Below, piece after piece: positions 20,001 to 28,126 of a stretch of DNA of 64,000 nucleotides (its first letter is position 1; each line of letters opens with the position of its first letter). The DNA comes from JAGQOZ01 sp041399205 (GTDB taxonomy: Bacteria; Planctomycetota; Planctomycetia; Pirellulales; Pirellulaceae): positions 1-64,000 of the forward strand of contig JAWKTK010000021.1 of NCBI GenBank assembly GCA_041399205.1, read 5' to 3'. The notes below the pieces were generated by a model. The model was not told the origin of the DNA. It worked only from the letters and a program-made list of their open reading frames with translations, and did no database searches. The position numbers were made by a program, and so were the translations under genes.

Positions 20001-22090
20001 ACAACGGCAATACAGGCGTTGGCGGTGGGACGGATGTGGTGCTGGGCGTAACACCGGTCCACATTTCGGCGGTCAATGATGAAGAAGTGTTGACGACCAA
20101 TATGGGCGGCCCGTTTTTGGAAGGTTCGCATTCGAATCTGCTGACCGCCACAATGTTGGAGACACTGGATGTGGACCATTCGGCAAATCAGATCGTTTAT
20201 TCGTTGGTGGCAGGGCCGGCCCATGGCCAACTGTTCTTGAACGGCAGTCCGTTGAGTTCGACCGATACCTTCACGCAAGCGGACATCAATGCGGGACGCG
20301 TTCACTACAATCACGATGGAAGTGAAACGACGCTTGACAGTTTTGCATTTCAAGTGGATGACGGTGTGGGGACCAGCACTTCGGCCAGTTTTGCCATTTC
20401 GATTGTACCGGTGAATGACGAACAAGTCATTGCGGTGAACAGTGTGGCGAGTGTGGTAGAAGGTGCTACGAACAACGTGTTGAGCGCGGCGCTGCTGGAA
20501 ACGACGGACGTGGACAATTCGGCCGCGAATTTGACGTATACCATCACGGCAAATCCCGCTCAGGGGACGCTCGTGCGGTCCGGTGTCGTGCTGGCGGTCA
20601 GCGATTCGTTTACGCAAGCGGATATCGACGCGGGGCTGATTACGTACGACCACAGTGGTTCGGAAGCGACGGTCGATTCGTTTGACTTTGTGGTGGACGA
20701 TGGCGTGGGCCTGGTATCGTCTGGTACCTTTGTTTGGTCCATTGTGCCGGTCAATGATGTGCCCGTTATTACGGCGATCGAAGCCGGTTCGCTGCTGTAC
20801 ACGGAGAATGACGGCGCTGTGGCAGTGACTTCGATTCTGTCGCTGGCCGATGCGGATGACGTACTGTTAGCCGGTGCTCGGATTCAAATTGTCAGCAACT
20901 ATACCGGTAGTCAGGATTCGCTGTTATTTGTCAACCAATCGGGGATTGCCGGAGCGTGGAATGCAACGTCGGGGGAATTGACGCTGTCTGGTTCGGCCAG
21001 TTTGGCGGAGTATGCCAATGCGATTCAAAGTGTCCGGTACGTGAATGATTCGGAGACACCCAACACAGCCGTACGTACCATCCGGATCACGGTGAACGAC
21101 GGCCATGCCGATGCCTTGAGTGTGACTCGGGACATTCTGATTGATTCCGTCAATGACCTTCCGCAGGCGGCGGCGGACCGCTATCTGTTGGGCGCGTCGC
21201 TGTCAACCATTTACATTGATGCGGCAGACGGTTTATTGGCCAACGATACTGATTTGGATGGGGAATCGCTGCGAGCCATCTTGGTGACGCCACCGTTGAT
21301 TGGCAATCTGACACTGCAAGCGGACGGCAGCTTTAGTTATGATGCGTTACCTGGATTTACAGGATCCATCTCGTTTGAATATGCCGTATCCGACGCTACC
21401 ACTCAGTCCAGCTCAACCGTTGTCACGCTGGAGATTCAGGGTGCTCAGACACCGGGTGTCTCGCAACCGCCCAAGGTCGATTCGTCACCAGACGAGATTG
21501 ATCTGGACGAACAAGATACCGATGATTCGACCGAAGAAGCGGGAGATGGGCAACCGGGCGTGATTGCGTTCGAAACCACCACCTCAACCGGTTCCACACT
21601 CACTGGGCCGGTTGCGGCAAAAGAAAATCTAGACGGTCAATTTGCGATTGTGGTGATCGCCGAACAAGAATCCTTGGAATACAAACAGTCATCGGACCGG
21701 TTAGATGAATTTGCCATTGCGTTGGAATCCAACAGCCTAGCTCATCAACGCAATGTCTTTACGGTCGGTTTCGATTCCGCCCAGGAAACCGCACTGGACC
21801 TTGAGGATTGGGACAAGTTGCTGCACCAATTTCGCGGCACTGTGGACCAGCAGCAAGATTCCGTGCATTGGGTCACCGGATCGGCCAGCGCTATTTTTAT
21901 TGGAGTAACCGTAGGTGTGGCCACGTGGTCGTTGAGTGGCACCTACATTGCCTCGCTGGCGGCGTCCAGTCTGCCAGCTTGGGCTCAGTTTGACCCTGTC
22001 TTTGTGCTGCGACACGCAGCCACCGTGCGAGACGAAAAGAGTTTGGCACAGATCATTCAAGAACGAAAAAAACGTCATGAAAACGGATAG
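13946..22090 (+). CDS. Giant surface protein, C-terminal section with membrane anchor
   Basis: C-terminal part of the giant protein. The listed start is only a GTG inside the joined frame. It is a long array of cadherin-like and CSPG-type beta-sandwich modules. The family starting 'ND-E-VLATNTG' occurs five times (near 16530, 18110, 18455, 20085, 20410). The 'EQTNL-IHGTGFSVTDVDA' family occurs three times (15355, 17265, 19285), and the YVEN/YYEN family twice (14880, 17690). After a last cadherin-like module come an acidic linker (from about 21470), a folded region, and a hydrophobic segment followed by SLPAWAQFDPVFVL and a basic tail ending at 22090. This tail resembles the C-terminal anchors of other very large bacterial surface proteins, so envelope anchoring is inferred. 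The stop overlaps the next gene's ATG region by 14 bases. Confidence 0.87.
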   Translation: MYLYENSGSGPFRLSTNEFTTIAVPTISIADADAGTNDLQVTITGPNGVVSFSSTTGLTFTTGDGNLDPTAVFTGTLVDINAALTGLQFTPNEYFNGETYFDITVNDQGNTGGPAEQVTQRIYVDVAAINNGPAMLNLSNRSYNEGDPAVILDGDVDVTDVELDALNGGLGNYSGSSLTLVRNGGANAEDLLSFIDGNGITLSGSNLVKNGQTIASFDTTSTAGQLVITFTDAGGEMPTSADVDNILRQITYANSSDAPPASVQIDWTFDDGNTANAQGSGGALQALGSTTVNITAFNDVPVLSLAPGGGTYYENGAGVHIDLAATVVDADGLDFDGGVLTIWVSDNGTADDRLFVRHEGTGAGQVNVSGSDILIDGVTIGSFTGGNGGADPLLVTFNANADETDVEKVVRRTSFRVESENPSGLQRTISMQLTDGDGGTSVVDTRTENVIPMNDAPVVTAPTGALAATEQTNLDIHGTGFSVTDVDAESGTMTAPFTASEGTLSLAAGDSGVSIAANNAGTVSFTGTLAQIDALLTGSSTGTIVYNNGSDTPSAATTITLTVNDGGNTGADPGLTADGSSEEDSASQTINITAINDDPSNAGSLPADRTVTEDVLTAVDLSGVDFSDVDAGGGDLVVTLSTSSGGQLTLAADANIDFGGTATARTLTGTLAELNAYFNNASNIQYLHGTANTYGNNADTITVVINDGGNTGAGGGIDQTLGTVNVDITEVNDAPSGSDNTVATAEDTEYVFQQVDFGFADIDHNMQGIVVTTAPGSGLLYLDANSSGSFDMGEEVTDGQLILLPSITDSRLRFAPGADENGIGYTSFTFQVRDDGGTANGGINLDPTPNVMTVDVSAVNDEEVLATNTGATVAEGSTGNTITSAMLETTDVDNTDSELVYTLSASPANGTVRLSGVALTNGQSFTQADIDAGLVTYDHDGSQTSADSFDFTVDDGAGTDTSATFNFTVTNVNDAPVNTVPGAQTVDEDASIAISGISVADADDNLSTVQLTVNDGVLNVTLSGAASISAGSNGSSDLTLSGSLVDINATLASLTYQGNLNFNGSDTLTVLSTDSDSATDSDTVSITVGAVNDTPSVVGPGSAYTVNEQTNLNLHGTGFSVTDVDAASGSMTATFVVAEGDIVLTAGDSGVTITANNASTVSFTGTLAQIDALLTGSSTGTIVYNNGSDTPSASTTITLTVNDGGNTGTDPGTTADGTSEEDSASQTINIAAVNDIPFVNMSTGGATYVENASPVIVDSGVTVTDADNLDFDGGVLTVSLDLNGTANDRLTVLHEGTGLGQVNVVGNAILIDGVQIATFTGGVGVGDDLLVTFDSDAFAVDVEKVARRVAFSNTSDDPSNAFRVVGMQVTDGDGGTSLSDQRVLYFTAVNDEEVLATNTGTTVAEGSTGNTITALMLETTDLDNTDAELVYTVDAVPTNGTLRLSGTALANGQTFTQADIDAGNVTYDHDGSETVSDSFDLTVDDGVGTSSNATFSITVTPVNDEQVLATNTGATVSEGSNNNILPSAKLQTTDVDHSAAQLVYTVDAAPSNGTLYRNGVALNVSDSFTQADIDANLMTYEHDGSETSSDSFGFTVDDGIGSTTSATFNWTVTNVNDAPELDTTGDMSLTPITEDDVNNNGNSVAEIIASAGGDRITDVDLGSVEGMALRSATTNFGSWQYSLDGGLNWANVGTVADSSALLLRDTDRIRFVPATDVGGTDSFTFRAWDQTSGSAGTKVSTANAGADFAFSVNIETVAVSVTDVNDGPQVAAPLSAFVVNEQTNLAIHGTGFSVTDVDAHSGTMTASMAVGEGTLVVFEGNSGVTVTSGNGTNQVSFTGSLAQINDLLTGAGTGTITYGNASDTPANFTTISLAVNDGGNTGSDPGLTGDGTSEESSASQTINLTAVNDDPVNAGGLPSSVTVVEDVDSNVDLSALHLADVDAGGGLLTVTLQTSSGGQLTVAPSVGVTIGGTSTARTITGTLTDLNNYFDDVTKIQYRHGTPQTNGNHADSITVSVNDNGNTGVGGGTDVVLGVTPVHISAVNDEEVLTTNMGGPFLEGSHSNLLTATMLETLDVDHSANQIVYSLVAGPAHGQLFLNGSPLSSTDTFTQADINAGRVHYNHDGSETTLDSFAFQVDDGVGTSTSASFAISIVPVNDEQVIAVNSVASVVEGATNNVLSAALLETTDVDNSAANLTYTITANPAQGTLVRSGVVLAVSDSFTQADIDAGLITYDHSGSEATVDSFDFVVDDGVGLVSSGTFVWSIVPVNDVPVITAIEAGSLLYTENDGAVAVTSILSLADADDVLLAGARIQIVSNYTGSQDSLLFVNQSGIAGAWNATSGELTLSGSASLAEYANAIQSVRYVNDSETPNTAVRTIRITVNDGHADALSVTRDILIDSVNDLPQAAADRYLLGASLSTIYIDAADGLLANDTDLDGESLRAILVTPPLIGNLTLQADGSFSYDALPGFTGSISFEYAVSDATTQSSSTVVTLEIQGAQTPGVSQPPKVDSSPDEIDLDEQDTDDSTEEAGDGQPGVIAFETTTSTGSTLTGPVAAKENLDGQFAIVVIAEQESLEYKQSSDRLDEFAIALESNSLAHQRNVFTVGFDSAQETALDLEDWDKLLHQFRGTVDQQQDSVHWVTGSASAIFIGVTVGVATWSLSGTYIASLAASSLPAWAQFDPVFVLRHAATVRDEKSLAQIIQERKKRHENG

Positions 22091-24467
22091 TACATTTCGA
22101 ATTGCGATAACCTTTGTCATGCTGGTCATCTGTGTCATTTTGTACACAGGGCTGACGGGGTATTTGCCGGACGAACGAATTTACCGCGCGGATCAGCGAG
22201 CGAACATCAGTGAAGTGTTGGCCACGGGGATCGCGTTTCAGTTGTCGCGGCACCACTTGGAAGACGTTGGTTCGCAAATGGAGTTCTTTGCTAACCAGAA
22301 CGAAGATTTGGTATCGTGCGGGATTCGTCGACACGACGGAACGCTGGTGGTAGAAGTCGGCGAGCATGCCGCCACTTGGGCTCGTGCGGAACAGCAACGC
22401 AATGATGGTTGCTATGTCGTGCCGTTGATTCGTGGAACCGAACAGTGGGGCAGTTTGGAGCTGCAGTTTTCGCCGCAGTACGTCGGATTCGAACGATTTC
22501 TCAGCAAATCTCAATTTGTGTTACTATCCATCGTTGCCTCGCTGACCGGCTTAGGAGCGTGGCTGCAATTGCGTCGGTTGCTACGATTTTTTGATCCGGA
22601 GCGAGCCGTGCCGCCTCGTGTCCAAGAAGCGTTGGACAATTTCGCAGAAGGCGTTGTCGTTCTGAACGAAAACGAAGAAATTGTCTTGGCCAACGAAACG
22701 TTTGCTCGCTTCTTGGATATTGAAAGTCGCGATTTGGTGGGCACACCTTTTTGGAGTTTGGCTTGGACGTTTGCTGAAGAACAACCGGTTCGCGAATCCA
22801 GCAAGCTGAAGAATACTCGCATGCACCTAGCGGACAAGACCGGGAACATACGCGCCATCTTTTCTGTGAACGCGTCTCCCGTTGTCGGCGACGATGGTGA
22901 ATGCCACGGAAATATGTTGGCGTTCAACGATATTACTCCGCTGGAACGTAACCGAGCGGCATTGCTATCGACATTGGAAGATTTGAGCCGGTCCAAGAAG
23001 GAAATCGCGGAACAGAATGAAGAACTGAAGTACTTGGCCACTCGAGATCCGCTGACGTCGTGCGTCAACCGACGTACATTTTTCCAAGAGTTTGAAAATC
23101 TTTGGGAAATGGCCACGACTGGCAAGATTTGTCTTTCGGTGATCATGGTAGACATCGACTTCTTCAAATCCATTAACGATAATTACGGCCACAGCATGGG
23201 TGACGAAGTGCTGCGAGCGGTCGGGAATCTGTTAAACGAAGCTGCCGGTGACAGTCACGTTGCCAGCCGTTATGGCGGCGAAGAGTTCTCTATCTTGTTG
23301 CGCGATTTCGATATTACCCAAGGGCCCGAATTCGCCGAACAGCTGCGTCTATCGATCAGCAAGTTGCAGTTTTCCATCGACCTGTCCATTACCGCCAGCT
23401 TGGGCGTGTCCAGCTTTTCGCTGGAGGGCAAGGATCCGCAAGACATGTTGGATCAAGCTGATCGGTGTTTGTACGTTGCCAAGCGCAATGGTCGAAATCA
23501 AGTGGTTCGCTTTGACGACGTGCCAGACGACTTGGTAGTAGACGAATCGAAAATTTCGCGAGAAAAACCAGCGGAAGAAATTCACGACCAACCGTCGATT
23601 CCGTATCGAGCGGTCAGCGCGCTGGTCAGTGCGCTTTCCTACCGAGATCCCATGACCGGAGTGCATTCCGTGCGAGTGGCAAATCTTGCCGGTGCTATGG
23701 CGCAGCGTGTGACCAATCCGCAGGAAGCCTACATTATCGAAATGGCTTCTTTGCTGCACGATATTGGCAAGGTGGGTGTGCCGGATTCAATCTTGTTGAA
23801 ACCGGGGCCACTGACGGACGAAGAATGGAAGGTGATGCAGCGGCATGACCAAATTGGTATCGAAATAATCAACAAATCGTTCCAACATCAAGGATTAACC
23901 AATATTGTCAGATGTCATCATTACCATTTCGATGGCAGCTTGAATCAACAGTCCATGTCCCACGAATCAATCCCGCTGGGGGCTCGGATCCTAAGTATTG
24001 CCGACGCTTTTGATGCCATGATCAGTGACCGGCCATATCGGAAGTCGGTCAGTATCGCTCACGCCATCGACGAGTTGCGACGGTGTCGAGGGCAGCAGTT
24101 TGATCCTGATTTGGTCGACCAGTTCATTACCTTGGTCGAATCGGGTTTATTGGATCAAGAACTAGATATCGACGTGCGCGGTGACGCCACGTTGGTGATT
24201 GGCGAACAATTGGAACGCATTGTCCGCGTTGTCGAAGAGGGAGACACGCAATCCTTTATCGCGCTGACGCAGCGTATGGGGAAGTTTGCCGAGGCGAACA
24301 ATATCCCGGCGATTGTGGATGCGGCACAGAACGCCGTTGAATGGGCATCCGAACACGAACAGCTGGAAGCGATTGGAACCGAAGTCTTCCAGCTTCTTGC
24401 CGCTTGCCGAGCCGCTCGGTCGCAGATGGCAGAAGTCAGTTCGGATAAGTCTTCACAATTGAGCTAA
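22077..24467 (+). CDS. Membrane PAS-GGDEF-HD-GYP c-di-GMP signalling protein
   Basis: Bifunctional-type cyclic-di-GMP enzyme of 796 residues. Two membrane helices (about 9-28 and 146-164) flank a periplasmic sensor region. Then follow a PAS domain (177-292), a short coiled segment, a GGDEF diguanylate cyclase domain (322-482) with active-site RYGGEEF near residue 397, and an HD-type phosphodiesterase domain (507-692) with LLHDIGK near 560. No RxxD inhibitory site precedes GGEEF. The third HD-GYP motif is altered: HHYHFDGS is followed by LNQQSM where the GYP tripeptide is expected. The ATG at 22077 lies inside the end of the giant surface-protein gene (stop 22088-22090), so the two are probably translationally coupled. 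A longer open frame upstream only overlaps that gene. A role in switching or retaining the surface protein is inferred from position. Confidence 0.93.
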   Translation: MKTDSTFRIAITFVMLVICVILYTGLTGYLPDERIYRADQRANISEVLATGIAFQLSRHHLEDVGSQMEFFANQNEDLVSCGIRRHDGTLVVEVGEHAATWARAEQQRNDGCYVVPLIRGTEQWGSLELQFSPQYVGFERFLSKSQFVLLSIVASLTGLGAWLQLRRLLRFFDPERAVPPRVQEALDNFAEGVVVLNENEEIVLANETFARFLDIESRDLVGTPFWSLAWTFAEEQPVRESSKLKNTRMHLADKTGNIRAIFSVNASPVVGDDGECHGNMLAFNDITPLERNRAALLSTLEDLSRSKKEIAEQNEELKYLATRDPLTSCVNRRTFFQEFENLWEMATTGKICLSVIMVDIDFFKSINDNYGHSMGDEVLRAVGNLLNEAAGDSHVASRYGGEEFSILLRDFDITQGPEFAEQLRLSISKLQFSIDLSITASLGVSSFSLEGKDPQDMLDQADRCLYVAKRNGRNQVVRFDDVPDDLVVDESKISREKPAEEIHDQPSIPYRAVSALVSALSYRDPMTGVHSVRVANLAGAMAQRVTNPQEAYIIEMASLLHDIGKVGVPDSILLKPGPLTDEEWKVMQRHDQIGIEIINKSFQHQGLTNIVRCHHYHFDGSLNQQSMSHESIPLGARILSIADAFDAMISDRPYRKSVSIAHAIDELRRCRGQQFDPDLVDQFITLVESGLLDQELDIDVRGDATLVIGEQLERIVRVVEEGDTQSFIALTQRMGKFAEANNIPAIVDAAQNAVEWASEHEQLEAIGTEVFQLLAACRAARSQMAEVSSDKSSQLS

Positions 24468-24474
24468 CAAGGTC

Positions 24475-24510
24475 TGAGCGGCGCGTTGAACGTTGCCACG
24501 CGTCCGCTTA
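24475..24510. terminator. Probable bidirectional terminator hairpin between convergent genes
   Basis: TGAGCGGCGCGT (24475-24486) pairs with ACGCGTCCGCTTA (24498-24510), with one bulged T and one G-T pair, over an 11-base loop. It sits between the plus-strand stop at 24467 and the minus-strand stop at 24510. There is no long T tract. Confidence 0.5.
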
Positions 24511-26070
24511 GAACGCAATTTCGATTCCTGCATTCAGGCCGTGGCCCCAGAAGGATGTCGATTCCAAATTGGCGGCGGGACGCGCGTCGCCACTAAGCGT
24601 GCCGGGCGAAATCTGCGTCGAATTGACCACGTTGTCCACCACACTGCCGGCTCGCAAGACATCGCTCCAGGACATAATCGAATAACCGACCGTGGCGGCG
24701 AACCTTGGCGAAAACTCTTGGCGAAGCGTCACGTTCAGTTCGGACAGAATGGCAAAATTGTCTACTTCAAACGTTCCGATGTTCGAAGTCTGCGTCAACA
24801 ATCCGCCATTCACGGTGGAAGAACTTGCGCCTGGCAAGTTGGTCATGGTGTTGCCAGAAATGGTGGCTCGTGAATTCGAATTTCCCAACGCCACCTTGCC
24901 AGTGAATTCCAATTGGAAGCAGGAGGCTCTCCACGGAGCGTAACGCAAACCAAGTTGGCCGCCGTGGAAGGTGTTTTCTGTTCGAAACTGATCTGTCAAA
25001 TCGAATGTCGCGCCTTCCAAGGGTGCCACCAAGCTTGTTGTCCGTTCGGTGATCGTCAGATTGTCTTCCAGGCCCGCATAGCGATAACCAACCAGAATGT
25101 CCAATTGGCCTCGAGCCGTCCAGCACGTGGCTTGCGTTAGCGAAACCTGAAAGGTGTGAAAGTCGGTATCCGCCATGATATCCAGCGAACCGGTAACTAA
25201 GTCAGGAAAGGCAATGAGCCTAGAATCTTGGAGTGTGGTGGACGCGTTGTAAAACGGTCTGGCCAAAATGCCCGAAGTAAAATCGCCGGTGGAAGCCGTG
25301 TACGTTTCGTCGTCATCCAGGGCCAAGTAACTGGCTTCGATGCCGCGACTGGCCATCGGATCCAGCCACATGCCTAAGGTATAGCGGACGTTTGACTGGA
25401 CACTGTCGAATAGAGAACCACCACCGAACAACGCTTCCGTGCCGGGCATGCCCAGCACGCCCGCGTCTTCTCGTGCCGTACCGGCGATGCTGGTGGTGGC
25501 TAAGATCGGTGGTCGACCGCCATTGATCCACCAGGCAATATATTCCACTCGTCCCCAGACCATCGCACCACACGGCGAGTATGAATGAGGCGGACCACAT
25601 CCCGGGTCAACGCATCCGGCGTCACAACCCACATCGCTGTGCGTGTAAGTTGGTTCGGAACCGAGCGGCAGGACGTCGGCGTCGGATACAAACTGGTTGT
25701 TGGCCTGCGGAGCATTATCGACAATGGTGCCTTCCATTGGAACTCCGGAAACGGTCGATTCGTTCAGGATCGAACCGATGGAATCCGACACGGTCTTCGT
25801 AGTTGTGTTGGTACCGAGCGAATTGTCCGTTCCGTTCGTGTCGAGTTCGTCGTTCGGCGAAGTGGAAGAGTCTGCTTCCGTGGCGCTGGCCGGTGACGTT
25901 CTTGAATCGGTGATCGGCGTTGGCCGCGCGGCAACTCGAGGTATCTCGCCATGGCGAAGATGACGAGGCACGAAGCCAATTCGATTCGAACCGGAAGTTT
26001 GCGCGAATAGTGATCCGCTTGATAGCAACACCATTATGCTCCACACTAGCGGACTTGAGATTCGACACAT
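24508..26070 (-). CDS. BBP7-family outer-membrane beta-barrel protein
   Basis: Protein of 520 residues with a signal peptide (hydrophobic core VWSIMVLLSSGSLFA, cleavage after AQ likely). A low-complexity Ser/Thr/Asp-rich linker covers about residues 40-135. The rest resembles the planctomycete BBP7 family: a Cys-rich segment (CDAGCVDPGCGPP), then VWGRVEYIAWWINGGRPP, the usual family opening in which two aromatic-rich strands precede 'PPILATTS'. It ends in alternating strands that close with IEIAF. An outer-membrane barrel location follows from the family; substrate and role are unknown. A good ribosome site (AAAGGAC) precedes the ATG at 26070. It is monocistronic, convergent with the c-di-GMP gene and divergent from the asparaginase gene. 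Confidence 0.8.
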   Translation of the reverse strand: MCRISSPLVWSIMVLLSSGSLFAQTSGSNRIGFVPRHLRHGEIPRVAARPTPITDSRTSPASATEADSSTSPNDELDTNGTDNSLGTNTTTKTVSDSIGSILNESTVSGVPMEGTIVDNAPQANNQFVSDADVLPLGSEPTYTHSDVGCDAGCVDPGCGPPHSYSPCGAMVWGRVEYIAWWINGGRPPILATTSIAGTAREDAGVLGMPGTEALFGGGSLFDSVQSNVRYTLGMWLDPMASRGIEASYLALDDDETYTASTGDFTSGILARPFYNASTTLQDSRLIAFPDLVTGSLDIMADTDFHTFQVSLTQATCWTARGQLDILVGYRYAGLEDNLTITERTTSLVAPLEGATFDLTDQFRTENTFHGGQLGLRYAPWRASCFQLEFTGKVALGNSNSRATISGNTMTNLPGASSSTVNGGLLTQTSNIGTFEVDNFAILSELNVTLRQEFSPRFAATVGYSIMSWSDVLRAGSVVDNVVNSTQISPGTLSGDARPAANLESTSFWGHGLNAGIEIAF

Positions 26071-26381
26071 TCGAGTGTCCTTTCGATCGATCTAGCAGGT
26101 TTTTCAAATTGACGTAACTGGAATATCGTCCACAATCCGCAAGATCGTTAAACTTTCCGCTGTTTCACAGAGCGGTGGTTTGCTGACGCGTCAAAGCGGC
26201 TAGAATCGAGGCCCCGAAACATCTCATTTTGAAGTTGCGCATTTTCCTATCCCGAAACGTAAGTGAGGGAAAATTGAATGTTTCTCTGGTCTCTCGCTGA
26301 CGCGTTGGGCTAAGAGATTCCGCCGGAAAACGCGAGTGCACAGCTTCAAGAATCTCCTTTAGACTTGAACGGAGCGACCGC
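26071..26381. other. Divergent intergenic region with a TGACGCGTCA palindrome
   Basis: Holds the promoters of the BBP7 and asparaginase genes. A TTGACG hexamer lies at 26109-26114 but no convincing -10 partner was found. A perfect 10-bp palindrome TGACGCGTCA is at 26184-26193, and GCTGACGCG recurs near 26296. Nothing else was seen. Confidence 0.35.
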
Positions 26382-27362
26382 ATGTTGAATCGACGACAGA
26401 TTATTGGCGGCATGGCAGCAGCTGCCGCGGGAACCGCATTCACTTGGAAGCAAGCAAACCAACTGATGGCAGACGAACTCAAAACAGACAAGCGTCCGTT
26501 GATTATTTCCACTTGGCCGTTTGGAAAAGCGGGTAATGAAAAGGCGTTGGCTACCATGCAAGCGGGTGGATCAACGTTGGATGCGGTGGAAGACGGGATT
26601 AAGGTTGTCGAAGATTCTGGCAATACGTCGGTGGGATTGAGTGGTCGCCCGAACGCGGCGGGCTATTCGCAGTTGGATTCTTGCATCATGCACGGGCCGG
26701 AACATCAAGCGGGCGCGGTGTGTGCGATCGAAGGGATTGTGCATCCCATTTCGGTGGCTCGCAAAGTCATGGAGGAAACACCCCATGTCATGCTCGCCGG
26801 CGAAGGTGCTCGTTGGTTCGCGCTTCAGCACGGCATCAAATCGGTAGACGTTCAGCCCGATCAAGCCAAGAAGAACGAATTCCTGGCGGCCAAGAAGTTG
26901 AATTCGTCCAGCGAAGCGAAGCCGGGTTCGGCGGAAAACCACGACACGATCACCATGTTGGTCTTGGGGCCGGACGGGACCATATCTGGCGGCTGTTCCA
27001 CGAGTGGCTTGGCCAACAAGATACCGGGACGAGTGGGTGATTCGCCGATTATTGGCAGCGGTCTGTATGTAGACAATGAAGTGGGCGCAGCGGGTGCTAC
27101 GGGCGTGGGTGAAAATGTAATGCGATATTGCGCCACCTTCTTGATTGTGGAATTCATGAGACAGGGCATGGATCCCACGACGGCTTGCCAGAAGGTCATT
27201 GAACGCATTGCCGCCATGGATCCCAGAAACAAGAAAGATTTGGCTATCAATTTCATTGCGCTGGACAATCAGGGTCGGTTTGGCGCGGCCGGTACGGACG
27301 ATTTTCCTCATTCCGTAACGTATCCTGGCTTTAGTGAAGTTCTGACGGTCAAGGCTACGTAG
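26382..27362 (+). CDS. Exported N4-(beta-N-acetylglucosaminyl)-L-asparaginase / isoaspartyl peptidase family hydrolase
   Basis: Ntn-hydrolase of 326 residues that would cleave the amide of glycosyl-asparagine or isoaspartyl/asparagine substrates after self-cleavage into two subunits. The catalytic nucleophile is Thr189 in NHDTITM, with the family glycine-rich segment SGGCSTSGLANKIPGRVGDS and GSGLYVDNEVGAAGATG downstream. The N-terminus (MLNRRQIIGGMAAAAAGTAF) has twin arginines and a hydrophobic stretch, so Tat export is likely. GGAG precedes the ATG. Planctomycete homologues are usually annotated as N4-(beta-N-acetylglucosaminyl)-L-asparaginase; the sequence alone does not separate that from plain isoaspartyl aminopeptidase. 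Confidence 0.9.
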   Translation: MLNRRQIIGGMAAAAAGTAFTWKQANQLMADELKTDKRPLIISTWPFGKAGNEKALATMQAGGSTLDAVEDGIKVVEDSGNTSVGLSGRPNAAGYSQLDSCIMHGPEHQAGAVCAIEGIVHPISVARKVMEETPHVMLAGEGARWFALQHGIKSVDVQPDQAKKNEFLAAKKLNSSSEAKPGSAENHDTITMLVLGPDGTISGGCSTSGLANKIPGRVGDSPIIGSGLYVDNEVGAAGATGVGENVMRYCATFLIVEFMRQGMDPTTACQKVIERIAAMDPRNKKDLAINFIALDNQGRFGAAGTDDFPHSVTYPGFSEVLTVKAT

Positions 27363-27693
27363 CAGCAAGCACTGATGTCACTGCTAGCTTGAGTGTGACG
27401 GCATAAATACGCCATAGCTGCAAAGCTGGCTGAATGGATGGCTGGCTTTGCGCCGATAGGAAATCAATAGACCAGTCATTCGCGGCTGTTGGCTGTCGAA
27501 GCGAAAAAACTTTCCGAACGATCGTTGCAACCGACTTGGGAAAATCAACGGTTTCGGTTAGGTTATTCGTTCCGTTCGAAAAGGATATGCGAACGGACAT
27601 TGATGAGCGACTGTGTGCTATCAGCTGGACGTGTTGCTCGACAGCCTGGATTCGAATAGACGATTAAATGAACCGCAACAAGGAGGTTGCAGA
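27363..27693. other. Intergenic region, weak hairpins only
   Basis: No gene supported. Two imperfect hairpins follow the asparaginase stop: AGCAG/CTGCT, and GCAAAGC/GCTTTGC near 27419-27451. Neither has a T tract. Confidence 0.35.
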
Positions 27694-27963
27694 ATGTTGG
27701 TTTGCCCCAGCGCGTATGAAGTTCGAGAAATCGTGGAACGTACTTTTCGTTCGCTTGGACTGGACGAAAGTGAAATCACCGACTTGTCTGAAAATCTGAT
27801 GATTGATGAAGGCCGTTGTCGGGCTCGAACGTATCGCACCGAATCTCATATGGCCATGTGGATGATCGATATCGGTCTGCTGCAGTTCTACGACGAAGAC
27901 GGCAACATGTTGCATCACGCGAATCTGTTGGCACACGCAGCTCCCAGACGTATGGCAGCCTAG
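27694..27963 (+). CDS. Small conserved-looking hypothetical protein (89 residues)
   Basis: Product not recognised. The start at 27694 is chosen because a near-perfect ribosome site AAGGAGG (27680-27686) lies seven bases upstream; a longer frame from 27613 has no such site. The protein begins MLVCPSAYEVREIVERTF. It looks like a compact alpha/beta cytoplasmic protein with no signal peptide or membrane helix, is rich in acidic residues in the first half, and ends HAAPRRMAA. It stands alone between the asparaginase gene and the convergent DUF1501 gene. The strong ribosome site and protein-like composition support expression; function is unknown. Confidence 0.65.
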   Translation: MLVCPSAYEVREIVERTFRSLGLDESEITDLSENLMIDEGRCRARTYRTESHMAMWMIDIGLLQFYDEDGNMLHHANLLAHAAPRRMAA

Positions 27964-28126
27964 TTGGACAGTTGCTTTCAATTGCCATTGGCAGTCCAAG
28001 CGATTTCAACTGCGTTGGTTGATATGCAACGCAGTGCTTTTACGACAAAAGCGAAGTATGCGTCTTTCAGCACCGTTGCACAGCGCGTGGTACGAGTCTA
28101 CGACTGAGCCCTGCTGTAACTGGTTG

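Noticed and set aside
27613..27693. Longer start for the small protein at 27694
   Set aside because: The extension lacks a ribosome site, while AAGGAGG sits seven bases before 27694.
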